Shown: one piece after another, positions 1 through 7,065 of the stretch
Layout: every line of letters starts with the position of its first letter
How positions within the stretch are numbered: position 1 is the stretch's first letter
DNA from: Hymenobacter actinosclerus
GTDB lineage: Bacteria; Bacteroidota; Bacteroidia; Cytophagales; Hymenobacteraceae
Length of the DNA: 48,595 nucleotides
Direction: 5' to 3'
Assembly: GCF_900111515.1 (NCBI RefSeq)
Contig: NZ_FOHS01000008.1
Coordinates: 1 to 48,595, forward strand
The notes under the pieces: generated by a model
Database searches by the model: none
The model's input: only the letters and a program-made list of their open reading frames with translations
What the model was told of the DNA's origin: nothing
Program-made: the position numbers and the translations under genes

Positions 1-293
1 GGCGGTTGCGCAAAGATGGTCACGACTTTTTTTAAAATATCGCGCTCCATTTCCACGCGCCGCAACTCGGCGCGTAGCTGCTTGATTTCGTCGCGCTCGG
101 CACTACTGGGCACCGCCTTTTCCAGGGCCTCGCGTTGCCAGCGGCCGAGCAAAGCCGGCGAAATGCCTTGGGCACGGGCCACGTCCGTCTGGCGGGCTCC
201 GGCCGCTACCTGGCGCACGCACTCGGCTTTGAAAGCGGGCGTATACTTCTTGCGTGTGGCGGACAAGCCGCCAGGATTCAGTTTCTCGGTCAT
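1..293 (-). CDS. IS3-family transposase OrfA (partial)
   Basis: The reading frame starts with ATG at 293 and runs off the left edge after about 97 codons. The product has the usual OrfA plan: an N-terminal helix-turn-helix (residues about 18-58, with the segment ARQTDVARAQGISPALLGRW) that would bind the IS ends, followed by a charged coiled-coil stretch rich in Glu/Arg/Leu (residues about 63-90). Seven consecutive A residues (minus strand, near 26-32) sit near the end of the visible part, the kind of slippery site where IS3 elements shift -1 into orfB to make OrfAB. The encoded protein is identical to the copy at the right edge. Function assignment is firm at family level; the catalytic DDE half is not in the window. 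Confidence 0.85.
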   Translation of the reverse strand, partial: MTEKLNPGGLSATRKKYTPAFKAECVRQVAAGARQTDVARAQGISPALLGRWQREALEKAVPSSAERDEIKQLRAELRRVEMERDILKKVVTIFAQP

Positions 294-344
294 GGGCAGT
301 GGAAGATAAGACTTCTCACTGTCCGTTTTTACTGGACCACCCCA
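1..344 (-). mobile_element. IS3-family insertion sequence, 5' end (partial, runs off the window)
   Basis: This segment is the exact reverse complement of 48252..48595. Its outer end (position 344) reads TGGGGTGGTCC when viewed on the minus strand, the TG-initial terminal inverted repeat expected for IS3-family elements, followed by the start of orfA. Only the 5' part is present; orfB and the other end lie outside. The flank at 345 onwards differs from the flank of the right-hand copy, so these are two separate insertions rather than the two sides of one. Confidence 0.85.
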
Positions 345-574
345 TTCTTACTGCTCAGAGCGAGTTGCAGCTCAATGTGTGGAGCAATGAGCATGAAAAC
401 TTCGTGATTGCGGTTCCGGGCTTGGTCTTTTTGCGAGCTGGCGGCGAAATGGAGTGTATGATGTGGTGCGCAAAGTATGGATACATCCTTCCAATGGAGT
501 TTTTACCACCTCTGCCGCCAAACTACCATGTGGTTGACGGAAGGATAGAAAGGATAGAAGGGAGGGGGCATTAA
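345..574 (+). pseudogene. 3' remnant of an unknown gene truncated by the IS
   Basis: An open frame enters from the IS (codon 344-346) and ends at TAA 572-574. The part outside the IS encodes about 75 residues with a believable composition, for example NFVIAVPGLVFLRAGGEMEC and PMEFLPPLPPNYHVVDG. I do not recognise the family. Because the frame begins exactly at the IS edge, the simplest reading is a gene whose 5' part was removed or separated by the insertion. It is followed after 11 nt by another small frame on the same strand, as in an operon. Base composition is visibly lower in GC than the rest of the window. It could also be non-coding; no homology search was possible. Confidence 0.35.
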
Positions 575-585
575 CCCACGTAAAA

Positions 586-864
586 ATGGCAAAGGCATAT
601 AACCGCTCACACGTTTTGGGTCGGCTCTCAGGCTATAAAAAGACGGGAGCTACATGGCACATGACAACAGGTACCCGACAGCTTCGTAGCTCAGCACCAG
701 TAGCTTGACATTTTGCCGTTATCATATTAGACACAGCCGGTAGTGAACTTGAGCAGATTGCCATAACGGCTCAGTCCTACACGGCGCTACGTCGATTACT
801 GCACGATACGCCTGATATAGCAGCGTTACCCCATACGCCCGGTGGTGGGTTACCCCGCTTCTAA
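586..864 (+). pseudogene. Small hypothetical gene with an in-frame TGA
   Basis: ATG at 586 opens a 92-codon frame that would end at TAA 862-864, but it is interrupted by TGA at 706-708. Both halves read like protein: before the stop RSHVLGRLSGYKKTGATW, after it FAVIILDTAGSELEQIAIT and ALRRLLHDTPDIAALP. There is no ATG downstream of the TGA that could restart the second half. The frame is followed at once by a hairpin terminator, so it looks like the last gene of a former transcription unit. Most likely it is a nonsense-mutated gene in a decaying mobile region; a sequencing error or stop readthrough (for instance as Trp) cannot be excluded. Family unknown. Confidence 0.4.
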
Positions 865-871
865 ACAAAAT

Positions 872-905
872 GCCCCGACCTGCTCAGTGTAGGTCGGGGC
901 TTCTT
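872..905. terminator. Hairpin terminator between convergent genes
   Basis: A perfect 10-bp stem, GCCCCGACCT (872-881) with AGGTCGGGGC (891-900), encloses a 9-nt loop and is followed by TTCTTC on the plus strand; on the minus strand it is followed by ATTTTG. It separates the small plus-strand frame ending at 864 from the minus-strand integrase ending at 924, and could stop both transcripts. Confidence 0.75.
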
Positions 906-923
906 CGTTCGTATCGGGTAGAA

Positions 924-2363
924 CTAGTTCAGCAGTAAGGGAAGCGTGAAGGGTTGTTCGATGCGCTGAGTCTTCTTGTTGACGTAGAGCATCAGGGTCT
1001 TCGGGTCCGTGTGCCCCGTTTCACCCATCAACTGACCCACGTTGGCACCTTGCGCAGCCCGAAGAGTCGAATAGGTGCGCCGACCGCAGTGTGTCGTAAG
1101 CAGTTCATGTCGCTTTTTCCGTTCTACTATTGGTTGGATGCCGCAATGGTTGTTAACCGTTTCCACAATGTTGAACGACCCGCCGATTAGCTCAGCGATA
1201 AGCTTAATCTGTTCATTTAGGTAGTAGTCTTCCAGCTTCACTTTCGTCATGTCCCAGTCGTATTTCTGTAGGATATAGGTGCTGAGTGGGTTTAAGGGAA
1301 TAGTAACCTGAATGACCTTCTTCTTGGTCTTTTTCGGTGTGAAGTGGATATCCCCATTCTTGATGAAGGTGGGGTTAATCTTCATTGCGTCGCTGATTCG
1401 GCAACCGGTCGCGCAGAGCAGAACGAAGACATCACGTATTTTTTCCCAGCTTCTTTTCTTGTAGTTGCTGAACAGTAACAGGTCGTGAATTTCGGCGGGG
1501 CTTAGGGCGATGACGTGTTCGGGCTTCTGGGTCAGGTCGCAGCTATAGTTCTTGTAATCCTTTGTAAGAATGACGTGCGACGGTAGCAGCGCGGGACGGT
1601 CGGCGTAGTAGTTCAGGCACGACTTAATTTTGGTCGTGTAGTTTTCAGTCGTGCTGTTCACCTTGCCTTCGGCAATCAGCCAATCCTGAAATGCGATAAG
1701 GGTCTGTTCGTTGACATCCTGAATCTTCCAGTTCGCATTAAAGCGGTCGAGCGTCTTGATGAAGCTATCGACCACACGCTTCGAACTCTCTTCCATCGTG
1801 GCGCTGCCTTTGCGCGACTTATACTTGATTAAGAAGGTTGACAGCAAGTCGTCGTCGTACTTATCTTCTTTGCGCAGCTGGTTGTCGCGGTCCTGCTTCA
1901 TCTGTAAAAGCTTGGCTTCGAGTCCTTCAATAGTATCAAGACCATCTTCCCGACCACCGAACCAGATGGTTTCGGATTCTGGATTCGACTTGCGGTTGGC
2001 GCGGGTATATTTCAGGATGTCGAGTAACACTAAGTCCCCTTCCGCCTTTTCCTTCCGTACCTGTTCTTCATCGACTAGGCGCTTATATTCCTTTTTTACC
2101 TTCTCTTCGGTCACGTCCCCACTTGCAATCACGATTTCCCCGGCAAGCTTGTAGCGGTCGAAGGTGGCTTGTAGTTGGTTGTTCGTGTCGAGGTGGTCGG
2201 AGTAGGACGTCTTAACGAATCCGTTCGCGCCGATGAATTTGGAGTCAACAGACAGTCCGGTACTGTGGCGAATCATTAACCCTGAGAACATCCAATGTAC
2301 ATACACCATGTTCCCCCGTTGCTTTAGGGAAATGGTTGCGGTAGTCGATTTCGGTCTTGCCAT
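924..2363 (-). CDS. Tyrosine-type site-specific integrase
   Basis: A 479-residue tyrosine recombinase that would cut and rejoin DNA at an attachment site through a covalent phosphotyrosine intermediate. The N-terminal part (about 1-110) resembles the arm-binding domain of Bacteroidota integrases, residues about 170-280 the SAM-like core-binding domain, and 285-479 the catalytic domain. The catalytic set is visible: Arg322 in ATGCRISDA, His425 and Arg428 in THCGRRTYST, His451 in GETGHTDP and the nucleophile Tyr460 in LMLYVN. The second-position histidine box is HCGR rather than the more usual HxLR. Codon usage and GC content are lower than those of the flanking genes, pointing to acquisition with a mobile element. 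No excisionase or relaxase is adjacent, so it looks like a lone survivor or the end of an island cut by the IS. Confidence 0.9.
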   Translation of the reverse strand: MARPKSTTATISLKQRGNMVYVHWMFSGLMIRHSTGLSVDSKFIGANGFVKTSYSDHLDTNNQLQATFDRYKLAGEIVIASGDVTEEKVKKEYKRLVDEEQVRKEKAEGDLVLLDILKYTRANRKSNPESETIWFGGREDGLDTIEGLEAKLLQMKQDRDNQLRKEDKYDDDLLSTFLIKYKSRKGSATMEESSKRVVDSFIKTLDRFNANWKIQDVNEQTLIAFQDWLIAEGKVNSTTENYTTKIKSCLNYYADRPALLPSHVILTKDYKNYSCDLTQKPEHVIALSPAEIHDLLLFSNYKKRSWEKIRDVFVLLCATGCRISDAMKINPTFIKNGDIHFTPKKTKKKVIQVTIPLNPLSTYILQKYDWDMTKVKLEDYYLNEQIKLIAELIGGSFNIVETVNNHCGIQPIVERKKRHELLTTHCGRRTYSTLRAAQGANVGQLMGETGHTDPKTLMLYVNKKTQRIEQPFTLPLLLN

Positions 2364-2436
2364 GTTGTAGAACTGCTATAGTACTTTTCTAAGGGTGTGA
2401 AAGGCGGCGTATTGTTCTGCTTTTCAGAATCTTAGA

Positions 2437-2444
2437 CAAAGATA
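2437..2444 (-). promoter_or_regulatory. Putative -7 element of the integrase promoter
   Basis: TATCTTTG on the minus strand matches the Bacteroidota -7 consensus TAnnTTTG, about 73 nt upstream of the integrase ATG. No clear TTG -33 element is seen at the right distance, so support is moderate. Confidence 0.4.
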
Positions 2445-2551
2445 AAACTGTGCAGCGAAACTACATTAAGTGTGCAGTAAAACTTTTGTAAAGTGCCTAT
2501 GTACGCTATAAATGGACTTTTATTTGATTAGGTTAAAAGGTTGTGGAAAAG

Positions 2552-2578
2552 GGCTCCGGTACTACCGGGGCCTTTTTT
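2552..2578 (+). terminator. Rho-independent-like terminator in the 2364-2747 intergenic region
   Basis: GGCTCCGGT (2552-2560) pairs with ACCGGGGCC (2564-2572), allowing one G-U pair, followed by six T. The 384-bp gap between the integrase and the next gene shows no believable coding frame and no tRNA-like element, so it is unclear which plus-strand transcript it ends. It may be the remnant terminator of a gene lost when the mobile element arrived. Confidence 0.6.
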
Positions 2579-2671
2579 ATTTTTATGATAATCAGGGGCT
2601 TATAAAGCGTGTAGTTTCTCGTGTTACCATTGGGCACCACCGAAAAGCTACCAGTAGGCCTCAGGCAAAGC

Positions 2672-2715
2672 AACGCCGGCAACCGCGAGGGCTAAAGCCC
2701 CGGATTGCCGGCGTT
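2672..2715 (-). repeat. Hairpin repeat downstream of the gene at 2748
   Basis: AACGCCGGCAA (2672-2682) and TTGCCGGCGTT (2705-2715) are perfect 11-bp inverted arms around a GC-rich loop that can itself pair (GGGCT/AGCCC). It lies 32 bp past the stop codon of the minus-strand gene and may act as its terminator, although no U tract follows. Confidence 0.55.
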
Positions 2716-2747
2716 ACTATTCGTGCCGGAAGGCGAAGGCCCGGCTG

Positions 2748-3125
2748 TTAGATGACGACCCGCAGCTCGTAGCCGGTGCCGGGAGCCGGCACGCTGAAAG
2801 CACCGACGCGGCTGGGGCCGTAGCCCAGGTTTATTTTCACCCACTCGTCGCGCACGGGCAGCAATTCGATGATTGCCTGGCGCTGGACCGCCAGATCGTC
2901 GCGCAGGTTCTGCAGTTCGTTGTTTGCTTCGTCGGTTGGCTGCGGGAAGCTGCCGGGGGCCGGGCGCTGGCCCAGCGCCACAGCCGGGGCCGGCGGCGGG
3001 CTTTGGGTAAGGTTGGTGGCGGCTATTTCGGCCTGCGCCAGCTCTTTTTCAGATTCCAGGTAAGCCTGCAGCTTTTCTTCGAGCGGCTTGAGTTCGGGGG
3101 CGAGGTAATCGAGGTTGCTGGCCAT
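2748..3125 (-). CDS. Hypothetical protein with coiled-coil potential
   Basis: A 125-residue soluble protein without signal peptide or membrane segment. Residues about 10-40 and 65-95 are rich in Glu, Leu, Gln and Arg with heptad-like spacing (ELKPLEEKLQAYLESEKEL; NNELQNLRDDLAVQRQAI), separated by a Pro/Ala-rich linker, and the C-terminus is a short beta-prone segment ending ELRVVI. I do not recognise a named family. The ATG at 3125 is the only ATG before the coiled-coil region. The gene stands alone on the minus strand, upstream (in transcription order) of the hairpin at 2672 and downstream of the DUF2256 gene, with which it might be cotranscribed across a 70-bp gap. The GC-rich codon use fits the resident genome, unlike the neighbouring integrase. 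Confidence 0.6.
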   Translation of the reverse strand: MASNLDYLAPELKPLEEKLQAYLESEKELAQAEIAATNLTQSPPPAPAVALGQRPAPGSFPQPTDEANNELQNLRDDLAVQRQAIIELLPVRDEWVKINLGYGPSRVGAFSVPAPGTGYELRVVI

Positions 3126-3195
3126 GCGGCAGAGGGGTTACGGGTAGGAATGGGCACCTGTCTGAACGCAGAAGGCGGCCGCAAGGATACGTTGG

Positions 3196-3366
3196 CTACG
3201 CCGGCGGGGGCGGGGCCGAGGCCGGTTTGGCGCGGTTGCGCTGGCATTTTTCGCCGCAGTACTTCACCTCGTCCCAGCAGTTGCGCCACTTTTTGCGGTA
3301 GGCGAAAGGCCGGCCGCAGGTGAGGCATAGTTTGGTGGGCAGGTGGGTTTTACCGTGAGAAGTCAA
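3196..3366 (-). CDS. DUF2256 domain-containing zinc-ribbon-like protein
   Basis: A 56-residue protein matching the small DUF2256 family, whose role is unknown. The diagnostic pattern is HLPTKLCLTCGRPFAYRKKW followed by WDEVKYCGEKCQRNR: two CxxC/CxxxC-type cysteine pairs (LCLTCG and YCGEKC) that could hold one zinc ion, with the conserved RPFAYRKKW stretch between them. No ATG precedes the domain. I chose TTG at 3366 because it gives an N-terminus (MTSHGKTHLPTK) of the usual family form; a further TTG at 3405 would add 13 residues. The protein ends in a Pro/Ala-rich tail. It is often a stand-alone gene and here has no functional neighbour. Confidence 0.8.
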   Translation of the reverse strand: MTSHGKTHLPTKLCLTCGRPFAYRKKWRNCWDEVKYCGEKCQRNRAKPASAPPPPA

Positions 3367-3489
3367 GGGCAGAAAGGCAAAAGGCAAACCGTTGTACGGC
3401 TGCAACGCCGCCGCGGCCGCCGCACGGCTCGCCGGACATAACCGGCGCCCGGCCGTTTTGCTTTTTCCTCGCCGACTTGCCGCGCGGCG

Positions 3490-3497
3490 TATCTTTG
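3490..3497 (+). promoter_or_regulatory. -7 promoter element, leaderless arrangement
   Basis: TATCTTTG matches TAnnTTTG and ends only 4 nt before the ATG at 3502 (TATCTTTG, TGCC, ATG). Transcription would start at or within a base or two of the start codon, so the methyltransferase mRNA is probably leaderless. The same spacing recurs at 19345 and 37780. Confidence 0.65.
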
Positions 3498-3501
3498 TGC
3501 C

Positions 3502-4239
3502 ATGTCAAACCCCGAAACTACGGCCCCCGACCCGCTGGGCCACGCGCTGCTCGACTACCAGCAGGGCCAGCTAAGCGCCACGCTGGCCGTGCACAGCTCC
3601 GTTGCCGACGAGGAAGTGCTGCCCGCCGCGTACTTTTTTCGCTCGCTCTGGGAAATGCCCGAGCTGGAGCGCACCGCCCTGGAGCAGTGCCAGGGCCGCG
3701 TGCTCGATCTGGGGGCCGGCGCCGGCTGCCACGCCCTGGAGCTGCAAACGCGCGGTTTCGTGGTAAAAGCCGTGGATATTTCGCCCGGCGCGGTGCAGGT
3801 AATGCAGCAGCGCGGCGTGCGGGAAGTGGCCCGCCACGACCTGTTCGACCCGGCTCTGGCCCAGGGCGAAAAGTTCGATACGCTGCTTATGCTCATGAAC
3901 GGCCTGGGCCTGACGGGCACGCTCGAAGGACTGGAGCACTTTCTGCAACACGCCAAAACCCTGCTCAACCCCGGCGGCCAGATTCTGGCGACTTCCTCCG
4001 ACATCAGCTACATGTACGAAGATGAGGACGGCGCCCTGGTGTTCGACCTCAACGGACCCTATTACGGTGAGGTGACCTACTCGATGCAGTACGGGGCCGA
4101 GCAGGGAGCCGAGTTCGGCTGGATTTTCGCCGACCCTACCTTGCTGCAGGACTGCGCCACCCAGGCTGGCTACCAGGTCGAGTTCCTGGAAGAAGACGAG
4201 CAGCAGCAGTATCTGGTGCGCCTTTCGCTGGGCTTCTAG
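3502..4239 (+). CDS. Class I SAM-dependent methyltransferase
   Basis: A 245-residue cytosolic methyltransferase of the Rossmann-fold class. Motif I, which wraps around the methionine part of S-adenosylmethionine, is GRVLDLGAGAGCHALEL (residues about 65-81); the acidic residue that binds the ribose hydroxyls follows in KAVDISPG (about 89-96). Later core strands are visible as FDTLLMLMNGLGLTGTLEGL and the LLNPGGQILATSSDIS segment. The substrate cannot be told from the sequence; small-molecule type is most likely. The ATG at 3502 is set by the promoter element immediately upstream. It stands alone, separated from the next gene by AGCT-type repeats. Confidence 0.85.
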   Translation: MSNPETTAPDPLGHALLDYQQGQLSATLAVHSSVADEEVLPAAYFFRSLWEMPELERTALEQCQGRVLDLGAGAGCHALELQTRGFVVKAVDISPGAVQVMQQRGVREVARHDLFDPALAQGEKFDTLLMLMNGLGLTGTLEGLEHFLQHAKTLLNPGGQILATSSDISYMYEDEDGALVFDLNGPYYGEVTYSMQYGAEQGAEFGWIFADPTLLQDCATQAGYQVEFLEEDEQQQYLVRLSLGF

Positions 4240-4429
4240 CTGAGAGCTAGTAGCTGCTTTCGTGCTGCAACTCTGGCCAACCACCAACGAAACTGTTCAA
4301 AAGTTTGCCAGATGAAGCATGACGTTCTGGTTGGCTTTTCTAAACGGCTTCCACAACAAGCAACCTTCAATTTTCCCATCAAGAACAAAAAGCTAACAGC
4401 CATAAGCTGCCAGCTAACAGCTAAAAAAG
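4240..4429. repeat. Intergenic AGCT-type repeats
   Basis: The 190-bp gap begins with AGCTGAGAGCTAGTAGCTGC and ends with AGCTAACAGC..AGCTGCCAGCTAACAGCT, two clusters built from AGCTnnnAGCT units facing each other so that they could form a weak hairpin. The middle has no recognisable feature. The same unit type recurs at 4864, 11738, inside the TolC gene near 27703-27870, and at 34700-34770. Confidence 0.6.
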
Positions 4430-4870
4430 ATGTTTGACAGAACCTACACCGTGCGCTGGGCCGATATGGACCCCAACGGCCACATGCGCCACTCGGCCTA
4501 CAACGACTACGCGGCTCAGCACCGCATCGAGTTTCTGGCGGCCAGCGGCTTCACGCTGCCTTACTTCGCCAAGGCCGGCCTCGGGCCCATTTTGTTCCGC
4601 GAGGATACCCGCTTTCTGAAGGAGCTGCACATCAACGAGCAGGTGCGCGTAACGGGCGAGCTGGCGGGCCTGAACGCCGATGGCTCACGCTGGAACATCG
4701 TGCATACGCTCTACAAACCCGACGGCCGCCCCGCCGCCACCGTCAGCGTCGAGGGCGCCTGGCTCGACCTGCGCGCCCGCAAGCTCACCACGCCGCCGCC
4801 CGAAATCACTGCCCTCATGGCCGAGCTGCCCCGCCACGAGTCGTATGAGGAAATTAAAATGAGGAGTTAG
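4430..4870 (+). CDS. Acyl-CoA thioesterase, hotdog fold
   Basis: A 146-residue single hotdog domain of the 4HBT/FadM type, expected to hydrolyse acyl-CoA or a related thioester in the cytosol. The N-terminus YTVRWADMDPNGHMRHSAY carries the family signature: the Asp-Pro-x-Gly-His-Met turn includes the catalytic aspartate and leads into the central hotdog helix (YNDYAAQHRIEFL). Strands ILFREDTRFLKEL, VRVTGELAG and AATVSVEGAWLDL complete the sheet. Length is normal for the family. It usually acts as a dimer or tetramer. It is preceded and followed by repeats and has no operon partner, so the physiological substrate is open. Confidence 0.85.
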   Translation: MFDRTYTVRWADMDPNGHMRHSAYNDYAAQHRIEFLAASGFTLPYFAKAGLGPILFREDTRFLKELHINEQVRVTGELAGLNADGSRWNIVHTLYKPDGRPAATVSVEGAWLDLRARKLTTPPPEITALMAELPRHESYEEIKMRS

Positions 4871-4922
4871 GAGCTAGGAGATAGAAGCTAGCTGAAATGA
4901 CACGCTGAATTGGTAGGCAGAC

Positions 4923-5017
4923 CGTCATTCAGAGCGCAGCGAAGAATCTCGCGTGAGGTCGTCCAACGGCTGTTCTAACAAGTTCACGCGAGATTCTTCG
5001 CTACGCTCTGAATGACG
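4923..5017. repeat. Hairpin repeat, GTCATTCAGAGCG family (copy 1)
   Basis: Arms 4923-4956 and 4984-5017 are 34 bp each with a single mismatch, starting CGTCATTCAGAGCG and containing GCGAAGAATCTCGCG, around a 27-nt loop. It is embedded in AGCT/TAGGAG-type sequence on both sides (4864-4896 and 5037-5062). The outer flank ATTGGTAGGCAGA is shared with copy 2 at 16537. When translated such repeats give spurious 'HSERSEESR'-like peptides; they are not genes. They resemble REP/BIME-like elements. Confidence 0.85.
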
Positions 5018-5093
5018 TTCTGGACAGCAACTTGACCTAGCAGTTCCGCTAGGAGTTAAGATGCCCATCATTCCCACTTCCAGTTCCAGCTCT

Positions 5094-5633
5094 TCACTTC
5101 CCAACCGCTGCGGCAATTCGCTTCACCTGCTTTTGGTGGTGTAGCACGTGGTCGAGCATGAAATCGAGGGTCTGGTGGATGGTAAGCATGCCCGAGCGCG
5201 GGTGCTTGAAGATGGCCCGGCTCAGCAGCTTGCCCGGATACTCGTTGAGCAGGCGTTCGAGGTGGCGGCGGGTGGCTTCCCATTGGGCCCGCAGCTCGGG
5301 CAGCGGGGGCACTTCGGCGGGCGTAAGCTCGGCCAGGTAGCGCGGCACTTTAAAGCGGGTGAAGGGCAGCCGCAGCGCCAGCCGCAACAGCCGCGACTTC
5401 AGAAAGGCCGCAACGCCCGATTCTCCCAGCTTGTCGGCATCGCGCAGCTTCTTTTCGATGTACTGCCCGATGCCCGTTTCCGACACCAGCAGATGCTGCA
5501 CCACCTGCGCGGCCGACCACTGCCCGGGGCCCGGCGCCACGGTGGCCCGCTCGCCCAGGTCCTCTACGCTGGTCAGCAACTGGTTGGTGGCGCGCTCCAG
5601 GTGTTCGAGGCGAAGGTGCAGGCGGTGGTTCAT
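5094..5633 (-). CDS. DinB family protein
   Basis: A 179-residue four-helix-bundle protein of the DinB/YfiT superfamily, whose members bind a divalent metal through three histidines and act as thiol-dependent transferases or remain uncharacterised. Candidate ligands are His47 (AAQVVQHLLVSE) and the pair in LDHVLHHQKQV near the C-terminus, where the HxxxH spacing typical of the last helix is visible. GQWSAAQVVQHL is the usual DinB helix-2 signature. I chose the ATG at 5633, which starts the domain (MNHRLHLRLEHLERATNQ); the frame extends 64 codons further upstream but that part is unlike the family. Divergent from the MBL hydrolase. Confidence 0.75.
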   Translation of the reverse strand: MNHRLHLRLEHLERATNQLLTSVEDLGERATVAPGPGQWSAAQVVQHLLVSETGIGQYIEKKLRDADKLGESGVAAFLKSRLLRLALRLPFTRFKVPRYLAELTPAEVPPLPELRAQWEATRRHLERLLNEYPGKLLSRAIFKHPRSGMLTIHQTLDFMLDHVLHHQKQVKRIAAAVGK

Positions 5634-6019
5634 GCGCAGGAAAACAGGGGAGCGTGGGAGGGAAGCAGAAGATTTACGAGAAAAGGTACGCAAAAGCCCG
5701 TCTGCCGGCCCATACTTTCTGCTGTAGCACCCAAATAGTCCAGGGGCCGTCAGCTTAGCGTAGTGGGTCGCCAGCATTTTGTTGCCCGACGCGGTGTGGG
5801 CTTTCGCGGGCGGGTGCTGAAGCAAACGGGGCAGAGGGGCGCGTTGAGTGCAAGCCCCGTCAGTGCGCCGGTGCCGTAACGGGCTGCCGGCGGCGGGCAG
5901 TCTTAAACTTGTGCGGGGCTACGGAGTTATGGTCACGGTTTTCGGTGGCGGCCATTCCTACGGTGTCCTGCTTTCCACTGAAATCCGGTAGTTTTTCTTA
6001 CACAACAGGCAAAAAAACG
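5634..6019. other. Divergent intergenic region, no gene seen
   Basis: This 386-bp stretch between the divergent DinB and MBL genes holds open frames that continue both genes upstream, but neither continuation looks like protein of the family. A TACCTTTT sequence on the minus strand (5681-5688) is one base off the -7 consensus and could serve the DinB gene. Nothing else is recognisable. Confidence 0.4.
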
Positions 6020-6817
6020 ATGAAATCCACTCTTCTTCTCACGGCCGCGCTGGCCGTTTTCGCGGCGCAGGCGCAGGCCCAAACCGCCACTACCGCCACC
6101 ACTACTGCCCCGCCCCGCGTAGCCGCCGACCAGATTGCGACCAACAAAGGTCCGCTTACGGTGCAGCCCATTACGCACGGCAGCGTGGTATTTACCTGGA
6201 ATGGCAAAACCATTTACGTTGACCCCTACGACGGTGCTGCCGCCTATGCTGGCCTGGCCGCTCCCGATGTTATCCTGATTACCGACATCCATGGCGACCA
6301 CCTCGACCCCAAAACCCTGGCGGGCCTGCCCGTGAGTAAGGCCCTGATGGTGGTGCCGAAGGCCGTGGCCGACAAGCTGCCGGCCGAGTACCAGAAGCAG
6401 GTGCGCATCCTTAGCAACGGCCAGCGGCTCGATACGCTGGGCATGAGCATTTCGGCCGTGGCCATGTACAACCTGCCCGAAGCGCCCGATGCCATGCACA
6501 CCAAAGGGCGGGGCAACGGCTACGTGCTGAACCTGGGCGGCAAAAACGTTTACCTGTCCGGCGACACCGAGGACATTGCCGAGATGCGCGCCCTCAAGAA
6601 CATCGACGTGGCCTTCGTGTGCATGAACCTGCCCTACACCATGGACGTGAACCAGGCCGCGCAGGGCGTGCTGGCCTTCAAGCCGGGCATTGTGTACCCC
6701 TACCACTACCGCGGCCAGGACGGCCTGAGCGACGTGGCCAGCTTCAAGAAAACCGTAAACACGGCCAACAAGAAAATCGACGTGCGCCTGCGCAACTGGT
6801 ACCCAGCGGCCAAATAA
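6020..6817 (+). CDS. Secreted MBL-fold metallo-hydrolase
   Basis: A 265-residue metallo-beta-lactamase-fold hydrolase exported by an N-terminal signal peptide (MKSTLLLTAALAVFAAQAQA, cleavage before QTAT). The fold is of the UlaG-like/L-ascorbate lactonase-like type: THGSVVFTWNGKTIYVDPY precedes the metal site ITDIHGDHLDPK. The usual THxHxDH motif appears as TDIHGDH, that is the first His is replaced by Asp, as is common in this Bacteroidota subgroup. Further ligands are likely in YLSGDTEDIAE and in YPYHYRGQD. I chose the ATG at 6020 because it gives a proper signal peptide; the frame is open further upstream. The substrate is unknown. Followed by two hairpins. Confidence 0.8.
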   Translation: MKSTLLLTAALAVFAAQAQAQTATTATTTAPPRVAADQIATNKGPLTVQPITHGSVVFTWNGKTIYVDPYDGAAAYAGLAAPDVILITDIHGDHLDPKTLAGLPVSKALMVVPKAVADKLPAEYQKQVRILSNGQRLDTLGMSISAVAMYNLPEAPDAMHTKGRGNGYVLNLGGKNVYLSGDTEDIAEMRALKNIDVAFVCMNLPYTMDVNQAAQGVLAFKPGIVYPYHYRGQDGLSDVASFKKTVNTANKKIDVRLRNWYPAAK

Positions 6818-6826
6818 ACCAACTCA

Positions 6827-6850
6827 GCAGCCCGACCCAGGTCGGGCTGC
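6827..6850 (+). terminator. Hairpin just after the MBL gene
   Basis: GCAGCCCGACC (6827-6837) and GGTCGGGCTGC (6840-6850) are perfect inverted arms 9 bp past the stop codon. The loop is tight and no T tract follows, so it may protect the mRNA end rather than terminate. Confidence 0.5.
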
Positions 6851-6955
6851 CGAATGGTGTAACGGGCAGGGTTACTGCATGAGGTTTTTCCACGCAGTCG
6901 GCCAACTTCCGCAACACGTTGTAGCTTCTGTTGCAGGAGAAGACCTCAACCGGCA

Positions 6956-6994
6956 CAAACAAAAAGGCCCGCTCGAAGCGGGCCTTTTTGTTTG
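6956..6994. terminator. Bidirectional terminator between convergent genes
   Basis: An 18-bp perfect palindrome: CAAACAAAAAGGCCCGCT (6956-6973), loop CGA, then its complement ending in CTTTTTGTTTG (6977-6994). The GC stem flanked by an A tract and a T tract serves both strands, between the MBL gene and pdhB. Confidence 0.9.
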
Positions 6995-7065
6995 CTGAAA
7001 AGCGAGAGTCGGATACGTCAAGAAATCGGCGTAATCACGACCAACCAGCGAAAATCGGTGATTAA

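Noticed and set aside
2364..2747. tRNA or tmRNA attachment gene next to the integrase
   Set aside because: No acceptor/T-arm pattern such as GGTTCGAATCC is seen, and no direct repeat suggesting att sites was found by eye.
3023..3328. 101-codon minus-strand frame overlapping the DUF2256 gene
   Set aside because: It overlaps both the hypothetical gene at 2748 and the DUF2256 gene in another frame and lacks family features.
4925..5116. Small frame containing 'HSERSEESR'
   Set aside because: Entirely made of the hairpin repeat at 4923-5017 and its flank; both arms encode it on both strands.
5634..5825. Extension of the DinB gene by 64 codons
   Set aside because: The added part is unlike DinB proteins; the ATG at 5633 starts the domain precisely.
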